Shown here one piece after another: positions 35,317 through 42,465 of a DNA stretch of 64,000 bases (within the stretch, counting starts at the first letter, position 1; each line of letters begins with the position of its first letter). The notes under the pieces are model-generated. The model was not told where the DNA came from. It made no database searches and worked only from the letters and a program-made list of their open reading frames with translations. This DNA comes from Streptomyces sp. MMBL 11-1 (lineage in GTDB: Bacteria; Actinomycetota; Actinomycetes; Streptomycetales; Streptomycetaceae), in contig NZ_CP117709.1 in assembly GCF_028622875.1 (NCBI RefSeq), positions 3,408,501 through 3,472,500 of the forward strand. The letters are read 5' to 3'. Position numbers and translations under genes: made by a program.

Positions 35317-36315
35317 TCAGCCGAAGAGCAGGAGAACCGCTCCGTAGCTCAGCGCGGCGACCAGGGCAGCGGCCGGCATGGTGATGAACCAGCCCAGGAT
35401 GATGTTCTTCGCGACGCCCCAGCGCACGGCGTTGACCCGCTTGGTGGCGCCGACGCCCATGATCGCGGAGGTGATGACGTGCGTCGTCGAGATCGGCGCG
35501 TGGAACAGGAACGCCGAACCGAACATGATCGAGGCGCCGGTCGTCTCCGCCGCGAAGCCCTGCGGCGGGTCCAGCTCGATGATCTTGCGGCCGAGGGTCC
35601 GCATGATGCGCCAGCCACCGGCGTACGTACCCAGCGAGAGCATCACCGCACAGGCGATCTTGACCCAGACCGGGATCTCGTCGTTCGGACCCTCGATGTC
35701 GGCGATGACCAGGGCCATCACCACGATGCCCATCGTCTTCTGCGCGTCCTGGAGGCCGTGGCCGAGCGCCATGCCCGCCGCCGAGACCGTCTGGGCGATC
35801 CGGAAGCCGCGCTTGGCCTTGTGCGGGTTGGCGTTGCGGAACATCCACATGATGCCGACCATCACCAGATAGCCGACGATCAGGCCGACGAACGGCGAGA
35901 TGAACATCGGGATGACGATCTTCTCCAGCACGCCGGACCAGATGACGTCCGTGCCGCCGGCCAGCGCCGCCCCGACCATGCCGCCGAACAGGGCGTGCGA
36001 GGACGAGGAGGGGAGGCCGTAGTACCAGGTGATGAGGTTCCAGATGATCGCGCCGACCAGCGCCGCGAACAGGATGCCCATCCCCTTCTGCCCCACGGGC
36101 GTCGCGATCAGGCCCTCGCTGACGGTCTTGGCGACCCCCTGGCCCAGGAAGGCGCCGGCGAGGTTCATCACCGCCGCCATCGCCAGAGCCGCACGCGGGG
36201 TCAGCGCCCGGGTGGAGACCGAGGTGGCGATGGCGTTCGCGGAGTCGTGGAAGCCGTTCGTATACGTGAAGCCGAGCGCGACACCGATGGTCACGATCAG
36301 CGCAAAGGTGTCCAC
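35317..36315 (-). CDS. inorganic phosphate transporter, PiT family
   Basis: 332-aa low-affinity, cation-coupled phosphate permease. The duplicated PiT signature is visible: first copy GFTYTNGFHDSANAIATSVSTRALTP, second copy FLFHAPISTTHVITSAIMGVGATKRVNAVRW. About ten membrane helices, including AALVGAIIWNLITWYYGLPSSSSHALFGGMVGAAL and FVGLIVGYLVMVGIMWMF. It ends a two-gene operon 5 nt behind the DUF47 gene. It complements the high-affinity Pst system encoded convergently next door. Corresponds by type to Streptomyces PitH transporters. Confidence 0.95.
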   Translation of the reverse strand: MDTFALIVTIGVALGFTYTNGFHDSANAIATSVSTRALTPRAALAMAAVMNLAGAFLGQGVAKTVSEGLIATPVGQKGMGILFAALVGAIIWNLITWYYGLPSSSSHALFGGMVGAALAGGTDVIWSGVLEKIVIPMFISPFVGLIVGYLVMVGIMWMFRNANPHKAKRGFRIAQTVSAAGMALGHGLQDAQKTMGIVVMALVIADIEGPNDEIPVWVKIACAVMLSLGTYAGGWRIMRTLGRKIIELDPPQGFAAETTGASIMFGSAFLFHAPISTTHVITSAIMGVGATKRVNAVRWGVAKNIILGWFITMPAAALVAALSYGAVLLLFG

Positions 36316-36320
36316 GAGGT

Positions 36321-36941
36321 TCAGGACTCCTTGACCGCGATGGTCTCCACGGTGTTGGCGACGTGCTCGAACGCGTCAGCCGCCTCTTCCAGCACATCCA
36401 CGATCTGCTTCAGCTTCAGCACCTCCATGGCGTCGTACTTGCCGTTGAAGAGCTGGGCCAGCAGCTTGCGGTGGACCTGGTCGGCCTGGTTCTCCAGGCG
36501 GTTGATCTCGATCCAGTACTCGGTGAGGTTGTCCATGGTCCGCAGCCCCGGCATGGCCTCGGCGGTCAGCTCCGCCGCCCGGGCCAGCACCTCGATCTGC
36601 TTCTCGACGCCCTTGGGGAGCTCCTGGACCTGGTAGAGGACGACCAGGTCGACGGCCTCCTCCATGAAGTCCATGATGTCGTCGAGCGAGGACGCCAGCT
36701 TGTAGATGTCCTCGCGGTCGAACGGCGTGATGAAGGAGGAGTTCAGCTGGTGGAAGATCGCGTGGGTGGCGTCGTCCCCGGCGTGCTCCGCTGCCCGCAT
36801 ACGCTCCGCGATCTCGACCCGGGAGGCGGAATCCGCCCCGAGCAGTTCCATCAGGAGCTTCGAGCCCGTGACAATGTTGTCCGCGGACGCGGAGAACATG
36901 TCGTAGAAGCTCGTCTCCCTGGGGGTCAGACGAAAGCGCAC
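36321..36941 (-). CDS. DUF47 / PhoU-like accessory protein of the PiT transporter
   Basis: 206-aa cytosolic helical protein of the DUF47 (TIGR00153) family. GTG start with GAGGA 6 nt upstream. Key PhoU-like metal-binding repeats are visible: AEHAGDDATHAIFHQLNSSFITPFDREDIYKLASSLDDIMDFMEEA, and later NRLENQADQVHRKLLAQLF. Such proteins are nearly always encoded with PiT transporters and are thought to regulate them. It precedes the PiT gene by 5 nt, so they form one operon. Confidence 0.92.
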   Translation of the reverse strand: MRFRLTPRETSFYDMFSASADNIVTGSKLLMELLGADSASRVEIAERMRAAEHAGDDATHAIFHQLNSSFITPFDREDIYKLASSLDDIMDFMEEAVDLVVLYQVQELPKGVEKQIEVLARAAELTAEAMPGLRTMDNLTEYWIEINRLENQADQVHRKLLAQLFNGKYDAMEVLKLKQIVDVLEEAADAFEHVANTVETIAVKES

Positions 36942-37087
36942 GTGGGGTCCTCGGGGTGCTCTGGATTCGGTCAGGCTGATGCTAGGCGCATCATCCGGCC
37001 ACGGCTAACCGGCGTTCTTCAGTGTCGCCCATCGGACACGGCGATCAGCACGGCCCCCCGGTCACGTTTCGGCGGAATTCGCTACGA

Positions 37088-37106
37088 TATACCCATCAGG
37101 GGTATA
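37088..37106 (+). promoter_or_regulatory. CsoR operator
   Basis: TATACCC (37088-37094), 5-bp centre, GGGTATA (37100-37106). This matches the GC-centred TATACCC/GGGTATA palindromes bound by copper-sensing CsoR repressors, 140 bp upstream of the csoR start; autoregulation is likely. Confidence 0.8.
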
Positions 37107-37246
37107 AGGACGGGTGCGGGCGGGCCCGGCGGGACGGGACGGCGGAACCGTCCGGCACCGGCCCCCACCGCACGACAGCAGGCCCGCGATTCCGCATTTC
37201 CGCGTTCCGGCAGGGACACTCAGAGGACAACAACGGGAGGACGCAG

Positions 37247-37630
37247 ATGACCACGACCGGGACCACAGGGGCGGAATCAACGGGCGTGGCGGCCCCGGAC
37301 GCGGGGGCGGCCGCCCCGGTGGACATCGTCACCGACCACGACCGCGGCATTCACGGCTACCACCACCAGAAGGACGAACACCTCAAGCGGCTCCGCCGGA
37401 TCGAGGGCCAGATCCGCGGCCTCCAGCGGATGGTCGACGAGGACGTCTACTGCATCGACATACTCACCCAGGTCTCGGCGTCCACCAAGGCGCTCCAGTC
37501 CTTCGCCCTCCAGCTGCTGGAGGAGCATCTGCGCCACTGTGTCGCCGACGCGGCCGTCAAGGGCGGCGAGGAGATCGACGCGAAGGTCGAGGAGGCCACG
37601 AAGGCCATCGCCCGCCTGCTCCGCACCTGA
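37247..37630 (+). CDS. csoR: copper-sensing transcriptional repressor CsoR
   Basis: 127-aa all-helical repressor of the CsoR/RcnR family. GGGAGG lies upstream of ATG 37247. After a flexible N-terminal arm comes HLKRLRRIEGQIRGLQRMVDEDVYCIDILTQVSASTKALQSFALQLLEEHLRHCVADA. The Cu(I) ligands Cys 69, His 94 and Cys 98 keep the exact spacing (25 and 4) of M. tuberculosis CsoR Cys36/His61/Cys65. It has no copper exporter or chaperone gene next to it, so its targets are probably elsewhere. A CsoR palindrome lies upstream. Confidence 0.92.
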   Translation: MTTTGTTGAESTGVAAPDAGAAAPVDIVTDHDRGIHGYHHQKDEHLKRLRRIEGQIRGLQRMVDEDVYCIDILTQVSASTKALQSFALQLLEEHLRHCVADAAVKGGEEIDAKVEEATKAIARLLRT

Positions 37631-37673
37631 GGCGCGACCCCGTGAACGGCGGCGGTGCGGGCGCCACCTGGCA

Positions 37674-37865
37674 TCACCCCCGGCGAGCGGCCTGCCGGGG
37701 GACCGTCGCCCAGGCGGCCTTCGCACCGCGTACGTCGAGCACTTCGTCGATCCGGTCGGGGCTGAGGCGTTCCTCACCCGCCGCCGACGCGGCGATCATC
37801 AGCTCGCCGCACAGCTCGATCTCGGCGAGAGCCACACAGTCCTGAGCGTTCGGAGCGCTGAGCAT
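37674..37865 (-). CDS. small conserved hypothetical protein
   Basis: 63-aa protein, start taken at ATG 37865 (MLSAPNAQDCVALAEIELCGELMIAA). It looks like small Streptomyces proteins of unknown function that combine an acidic helix with a C-terminal SPDRIDEVLDVR segment. GAGAGG lies about 17 nt upstream and GTG codons directly precede the ATG, so the exact start is uncertain. It is convergent with csoR. Confidence 0.6.
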   Translation of the reverse strand: MLSAPNAQDCVALAEIELCGELMIAASAAGEERLSPDRIDEVLDVRGAKAAWATVPRQAARRG

Positions 37866-38040
37866 CACCACCTGCGTCACCTCTCTCTGCCGTCTCCCGG
37901 CCGTCCCCGGCCCCTGGCGCACCGGCTTCCCAGCCTAGGGAGCGCGATGCGCGCCGCGCATGGCACGGACGGACCATTTTGCGCCTCCTCACAACCGACC
38001 CCACCGCCCGGCCCGTCCCGGCCGCCACCCCTCCCCCACA

Positions 38041-38148
38041 GCCGCAGCCGGTGCCGGAGAGGCAGCCGGAGCCGGAGCCGGTGCCGGAGCCGGTGCCGGA
38101 GCCGGTGCCGGAGCCGGTGCCGGAGGGGCAGCCGGAGCCGGAGGGGCA
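38041..38148. repeat. 12-bp tandem repeat, GCCGGTGCCGGA type
   Basis: About eight copies or variants of a 12-bp unit in the non-coding 310-bp interval between the 63-aa gene and the lipoprotein gene. Open frames through it are repeat artefacts. Confidence 0.85.
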
Positions 38149-38175
38149 TCGACCGGCCGGCCGCCCGCCGACGCC

Positions 38176-39036
38176 TCACCCCTGCCGGATCTCGCCGGTG
38201 TAGAGGGCGTCCTCGTCCGGCAGCGTCACCGTGACCGGCAGCCCGAACCCGTACAGCAGCAGCGTCGAGACCACCGACACCTCCGGGCCCTCGGAGGAGA
38301 AGGTGAACCGGTGCCGGATCTTCCGCAGCCGGCCGTCCTCGTCCAGGTAGGCGTCGAACGGGACGGCGTCCTTGCTGAACCCTTTCGCCGCCGCACCGAG
38401 CGCCCCTCGCGACTGCGGCGACGCCGCCCGGGCCGCCCGGCCCAGATCCGCGACGCCCCGGTAGTGATGCACCGTCACCCCGGCCAGCTCGGACTCTCCC
38501 GCATAGGACACGTCGGCCGCGCCGCGCAGCAGTTCGGCCGCCGCCATCGGGTCGGTGACCCCGCCGGTGAGGAGGTTGCCGTCCTTCAGCGTGGTCGTGT
38601 CGATCCTGACCCACTTGTCGTCGGGCACCCCGGCACCGCGGTTCTTCATGTACAGCGCCCCGGGGGCGAGCAGTTCGGTGATCGGCCGGTGGCCGTCCGC
38701 ACCCGCGGCGTCCTCGGGAAGCACCACCTTGAGCCGCCCCATCTGCCTGCGGAAGTCGTACACGCCCTGCCCCCGGATCGTCACCCGCGTCCCGCCGGCC
38801 GCGGTCTCCATCGACGTACGGGTCTCCGCACCGCCCGCCTCGACGAGGACGTCCGCCGCCTGCCCGAGCAGATCGAGCGGACGCTCGGCGGCCACGGAGC
38901 GCCGCCCGGAACCGTCGCCCGTGCCGCTCCCCCCGTCCCCGCCGAAGCACCCGGCGGTGACCGCGATCACCCCGGCCACGGCGAGGGCGCGAACAGCACG
39001 GGCCCCGCCTCCGTCCCTGTACTGCTGCACCACCAT
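38176..39036 (-). CDS. lipoprotein, LppX/LprG-like
   Basis: 286-aa predicted lipoprotein. Signal peptide with lipobox VTAGC (Cys about 30), a Gly/Ser linker, then a mixed alpha/beta domain: DVLVEAGGAETRTSMETAAGGTRVTIRGQGVYDFRRQMGRLKVVLP, ELLAPGALYMKNRG, GKW-like DDKWVRIDTTTL, SELAGVTVHHYRGVADL and PFDAYLDEDGRLRKIRHRFTF. This is the pattern of the LppX/LprAFG lipid-binding lipoprotein family of actinobacteria. It is transcribed divergently from a small gene at 39168. Ligand not known. Confidence 0.8.
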   Translation of the reverse strand: MVVQQYRDGGGARAVRALAVAGVIAVTAGCFGGDGGSGTGDGSGRRSVAAERPLDLLGQAADVLVEAGGAETRTSMETAAGGTRVTIRGQGVYDFRRQMGRLKVVLPEDAAGADGHRPITELLAPGALYMKNRGAGVPDDKWVRIDTTTLKDGNLLTGGVTDPMAAAELLRGAADVSYAGESELAGVTVHHYRGVADLGRAARAASPQSRGALGAAAKGFSKDAVPFDAYLDEDGRLRKIRHRFTFSSEGPEVSVVSTLLLYGFGLPVTVTLPDEDALYTGEIRQG

Positions 39037-39167
39037 CGCCTGCCAACCCCCAACGACTACCGCCCGGCCGAGCCCTCACCCGCCCCGCATAACGACCGCC
39101 GCCGCCCCCCGTCACGCCGCCCGGACGCGGCCCCCCGTTCGCCGGCCGGGGCCAGTACCGTGGTCGG

Positions 39168-39458
39168 GTGCATGAGGATCCCCCCGCCCCGGCCCGCACC
39201 ACCGCCCCCCGCTCCCACGTGAGGGCAGCCCCGACCCTCTCGGCGGCCCCCGTCGTGGCCCCGCCCCGTACCGCCCCGGGGCCGCCGCCCGCCTCCACGT
39301 CGGCTCCCCCGCCCGGCCCGCCGGCCGGGCACAGCGCCACGACGATCGAGCGCGGCTCGTTCTGCCTGGCCCGCTGCACCTGCGGCTGGTCGGGCCCGGC
39401 GCGCAGGTCCCGCGACCTGGCCCGCACCGACGCCGCGGAGCACCTCGCCACGGCCTGA
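39168..39458 (+). CDS. small hypothetical protein with CxCGW motif
   Basis: 96 aa, GTG start. The first 55 residues are Pro/Ala/Thr-rich. The conserved-looking part is the end: TTIERGSFCLARCTCGWSGPARRSRDLARTDAAEHLA, with three Cys that could bind a metal. Small Streptomyces proteins with the CTCGWxGPARRSRD-type segment are familiar but uncharacterised. The true start may be internal. No operon partner. Confidence 0.55.
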   Translation: MHEDPPAPARTTAPRSHVRAAPTLSAAPVVAPPRTAPGPPPASTSAPPPGPPAGHSATTIERGSFCLARCTCGWSGPARRSRDLARTDAAEHLATA

Positions 39459-39483
39459 TCCGCCGCAGGACCTGGTGAAGCAC

Positions 39484-39519
39484 GATTCCCCCGGACGCCC
39501 GGAGGCGCCTGGGGGAATC
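39484..39519. terminator. terminator-like hairpin between convergent genes
   Basis: GATTCCCCCGGACGCC (39484-39499) and GGCGCCTGGGGGAATC (39504-39519) pair with two mismatches around a 4-base loop. Confidence 0.7.
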
Positions 39520-39556
39520 GGGAGAACCGGTCGGTCACGGGAGAACCGGTCGGTCA
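39520..39556. repeat. 19-bp direct repeat, two copies
   Basis: GGGAGAACCGGTCGGTCA at 39520-39537 and 39539-39556, directly behind the hairpin and 45 bp from the PAP2 gene end. Each copy contains the palindrome ACCGGT. Confidence 0.85.
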
Positions 39557-39600
39557 GCTGGAGGGAAGTGCGGAAGGACGCAGGGGCAGGACGGAGACCG

Positions 39601-40332
39601 TCAGGCGGCCAGGTCCTTCTCCCCCGGATCGCCCCGCCCGGAACCGGGACGCGGCTCGGGGATGCCCCCCGCGTCACCGTGTCCGTCCGCGTACGCGACG
39701 GGCGCGTTCTTCGACCGGACGAACCACCCCACACGCGGCGAGCGGGCGACCGCCGCCATCAGCGGGGTCAGCAGCGCCATGGCGAGCGGGGCCAGCAGCA
39801 GGGTGACGGCCGTACCGAGGGCGAACCCGCCGATCACGTCGGTCGGGTAGTGCACCCCCATGTAGATCCGGCTGAATCCGGCGAAGAGCGCGAGGCCGAT
39901 CGCGACGAACCCGAACTTCCGGTTCGCCACGAAGATGCCGACGGCGATGCCCATCGCCAGGGTGGAATGGTCGCTGACGAACGAGAAGTCCGTCTTGCCG
40001 TGGATCAGGACCTCAAGGCCGTCGTGGTCGTTGAACGGACGTGGCCGTTCGACGAAGCCGCGGATCGGGACGTTGACGAGGATCGCGATGGCGGCGGCGA
40101 GCGGCGCCCAGACGATGGCGGCGGCAGCCGCCACCGAGTCCTCGGCCGTCCCGCGCTTGCGCATGCTCCACCAGCACCACAGGCCCACCAGAACCAGGCC
40201 GAACATGATCCCGTACTCGCCGACGAACTCCATGACCCGGTCGAACCAGGTCGGAGCGGCCTTCGCGAGACCGTTGATGTCGTAGAGCAGACTGACGTCC
40301 GGGTTCGACCCGTCGAGTTCGAGTCCAGCCAT
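39601..40332 (-). CDS. PAP2-family membrane phosphatase
   Basis: 243-aa integral membrane phosphatase of the PAP2 superfamily (undecaprenyl-pyrophosphate or lipid phosphate phosphatase type). Catalytic motifs in order: RGFVERPRPFND (C1), SFVSDHSTLAMG (C2, with the catalytic His) and SRIYMGVHYPTDVIGG (C3). About five helices, including YGIMFGLVLVGLWCWW and FVAIGLALFAGFSRIYMG. ATG 40332 has AAGGGG upstream. A polar C-terminal tail of about 45 residues is not conserved. Substrate unknown; cell-wall lipid carrier recycling is the usual guess. Confidence 0.9.
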   Translation of the reverse strand: MAGLELDGSNPDVSLLYDINGLAKAAPTWFDRVMEFVGEYGIMFGLVLVGLWCWWSMRKRGTAEDSVAAAAAIVWAPLAAAIAILVNVPIRGFVERPRPFNDHDGLEVLIHGKTDFSFVSDHSTLAMGIAVGIFVANRKFGFVAIGLALFAGFSRIYMGVHYPTDVIGGFALGTAVTLLLAPLAMALLTPLMAAVARSPRVGWFVRSKNAPVAYADGHGDAGGIPEPRPGSGRGDPGEKDLAA

Positions 40333-40733
40333 CTGCTGCGGCCCCTTGCCTTGTCTGCTTCTTCTGCTGCGACGCGCGTCCTTGCACGCCGCCGTGGTCG
40401 AACCCCCGTGTCCGGTGCTGTCCGCTACCGCACTGCCCAGCATCGCTGTACCGCATCACCGCGACGCATGGTCGGCGCGCATGCCGTTCCCGTCCTCTTC
40501 CCAGGGAACGGCCCGGCCGTCGTGTGCGTTCCACTCTCCACCGAATGATCACCATGACGTTATCGAAGAGTGACTCGTCATCGCAGCTCAGGGCCCAGGC
40601 TTCACAGAGAGTTCCGTCCACGGCCGACTGCCCGTCAGCGCGGTCCGCCGCTCCGGAAACCCTGGCCGGAACCCCGGCCGGGAGGCCCGTACGGGAATCC
40701 CCCGGGAGACACGTGAGACACAAGAGACCTCCG
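40333..40733 (-). other. non-coding upstream region of the PAP2 gene
   Basis: 401 bp without a convincing gene on either strand. It lies between two leftward genes and must hold the PAP2 promoter. The minus strand near 40550-40570 contains GATAACGT, a possible -10-like element; no clear -35 partner or hairpin was found. Confidence 0.4.
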
Positions 40734-41744
40734 TCACCCCGTCGGCAGATCCGTCGGAAGGGCGGCGGCGCCGTCCTTGGTGACCCGTGTCGCACCGAAG
40801 TAATCCGGCGTATCGATCTTGTCGAACCGGATGACCGACCCGGTGAACGGCGCGTTGATCATATAGCCGCCCCCGACGTACAGCCCGACGTGCCGGATCG
40901 CACGTGAGTTGGTGAGGTCGTCGGAGAAGAACACCAGATCCCCCGGGAGCAGCTCGTCCCGCGAGGGATGCGGGCCCGCGTTGTACTGGTCGTTGGCGAC
41001 GCGCGGCAGTTCGATGTCGACGGTCCGGTAAGCCGCCTGGGTCAGCCCCGAGCAGTCGAACCGGCCCTGCTGCTCCGGCGTCCCGTTGCCGCCCCACAGA
41101 TACGGCGTGCCGAGCTTCTTCTGGGCGAAGTAGATGGCCCCTGCCGCCTGCTTGGAGGGCGCGACACGGCCGACGGGCCGGGCGAAGCTCTTCTCCAGCG
41201 AACGGATGATCTTGACGTAGTTCTGCGTCTCCCTGTACGGCGGGACGCCACCGTACTTGATCACCGCGTAGGCGCCGGCGTTGTACGCGGCGAGCATGTT
41301 GCTTGTCGGGTCGCCCGGCACCTTCTTCACGTACCCGGCGAGCTCGCAGTCGTACGAGGCGGCCGAGGGGATCGCGTCGGCGGGGTCCCACACGTCCCGC
41401 TTGCCGTCGCCGTTGCCGTCGATCCCGTGCGTGGCCCACGTACCGGGGATGAACTGGGCGATGCCCTGCGCGGCGGCGTGGCTCTGCGCCCGCGGGTTCC
41501 AGCCGCTCTCCTGGTACAACTGCGCGGCCAGCAGCGCCGGGTTGATGGCGGGACAGAGGTCGCCCCACTTCTGCACCAGCGGCTGGAACCGCGCCGGGAC
41601 CGCCCCCTTGGCCAGCGCGACGGCACCGCCGCCCCCCGATCCGGCGAGCCCGGCGGCGGCGGAGTACGTACCGACGACGAGCAGCGCCAGGAAGCACATG
41701 ACCATGCCGACGCCGATGCCACCGAACACCCAGAATTTCCGCAC
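40734..41744 (-). CDS. bifunctional peptidoglycan hydrolase: SLT transglycosylase plus NlpC/P60 (VirB1-like)
   Basis: 336-aa membrane-anchored wall hydrolase. One N-terminal helix (VFGGIGVGMVMCFLALLVVGTY) is followed by a lytic transglycosylase domain (AAQLYQESGWNPRAQS with catalytic Glu, AQGIAQFIPGTWATHG, MLAAYNAG) and a C-terminal NlpC/P60 peptidase (Cys in RFDCSGLTQAAYR, His in IRHVGLYVGGGYMINAP). The SLT-NlpC combination is the standard wall-opening enzyme of Gram-positive conjugation/T4SS loci. It lies at the left edge of the T4SS-like locus described here, which supports that role. GTG start. Confidence 0.9.
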   Translation of the reverse strand: MRKFWVFGGIGVGMVMCFLALLVVGTYSAAAGLAGSGGGGAVALAKGAVPARFQPLVQKWGDLCPAINPALLAAQLYQESGWNPRAQSHAAAQGIAQFIPGTWATHGIDGNGDGKRDVWDPADAIPSAASYDCELAGYVKKVPGDPTSNMLAAYNAGAYAVIKYGGVPPYRETQNYVKIIRSLEKSFARPVGRVAPSKQAAGAIYFAQKKLGTPYLWGGNGTPEQQGRFDCSGLTQAAYRTVDIELPRVANDQYNAGPHPSRDELLPGDLVFFSDDLTNSRAIRHVGLYVGGGYMINAPFTGSVIRFDKIDTPDYFGATRVTKDGAAALPTDLPTG

Positions 41745-41880
41745 CCCTCAACCATCCCCCATCGGGGCGCGCTTCAGAGCCGTTTTCGACGGTGTGTACG
41801 AGTCATCCGCAGCACACCACCGGCGCACCCGCAGCACACGGGGGCGCCGACGGCTCACCGGCACCAGGGGTGACGCGGCC

Positions 41881-42465
41881 TCAGCCGCCCTCCCCCGACC
41901 AGAAGTCCGACCGGACGTTGGGGCGAGGCAGCGGATAGACGTCCTTGTACGCCGGGCCGTTCGGCTCGGTGGTGGGTGCGGCGACCTTCGACTCCTTCAC
42001 GCACGGGCTGTCGGCCTCCAGGAAGGCCTGCCCCTTCCCCCGGAAGGAGACGCTGACACCGAATCCGCTCTTCGTGACCGCGTAGACCGCCGGGAACTTC
42101 TCGTCCTTGTTGACCGCCTTGATCCGGTAGTCGTTCTTCCGCCAGAACGACTCCGCGCGGTCCAGGAACGTCTGACGGAGTCCGGGGGAGATGACCGTCA
42201 TGACGGCCCGCCGACGGGTCACCCCGCAGGCCCGGGTGGTGGTCGGCCCGTGCGCCCACCGCACATCGGGGTCGATGCCCTTCAGGACCGCGTCCAGCAT
42301 CGCGTCGGACTGCTCCGCAGCCTCCTGCATGTCCATCCCGCGCTCCTTTCCGGTGCTCACGCCGCCCTCGTGCGCGCTTCCGTCCTCGCTCCCGCACCCG
42401 GACAGCACCACCCCCAGGGCGAGGACGACCGCGCCGAGGGGCAGGGCCCGCTTCGCTCGACTCAC
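41881..42465 (-). CDS. lipoprotein paired with DUF1023 hydrolase (copy 1)
   Basis: 194-aa predicted lipoprotein. GTG 42465 has GGAGG 7 nt upstream and overlaps the hydrolase stop (GTGA). Lipobox LSGC (Cys about 20), then MDMQEAAEQSDAMLDAVLKGIDPDVRWAHGPTTTRACGVTRRRAVMTVISP, a middle part with ESFWRKNDYRIKAVN and the end PRPNVRSDFWSGEGG. Two Cys (GPTTTRAC and DSPC) may pair. It is clearly paralogous to the protein at 45134-45691, which follows the second hydrolase. Unknown function; perhaps an immunity or chaperone-like partner of the hydrolase. Confidence 0.82.
   Translation of the reverse strand: MSRAKRALPLGAVVLALGVVLSGCGSEDGSAHEGGVSTGKERGMDMQEAAEQSDAMLDAVLKGIDPDVRWAHGPTTTRACGVTRRRAVMTVISPGLRQTFLDRAESFWRKNDYRIKAVNKDEKFPAVYAVTKSGFGVSVSFRGKGQAFLEADSPCVKESKVAAPTTEPNGPAYKDVYPLPRPNVRSDFWSGEGG

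Noticed and set aside
38041..38148. Repeat array considered as a CRISPR or as coding PEPV repeats
   Set aside because: The 12-bp unit has no spacers, and the frames through it lack a start context and conserved flanks; it is a simple minisatellite.
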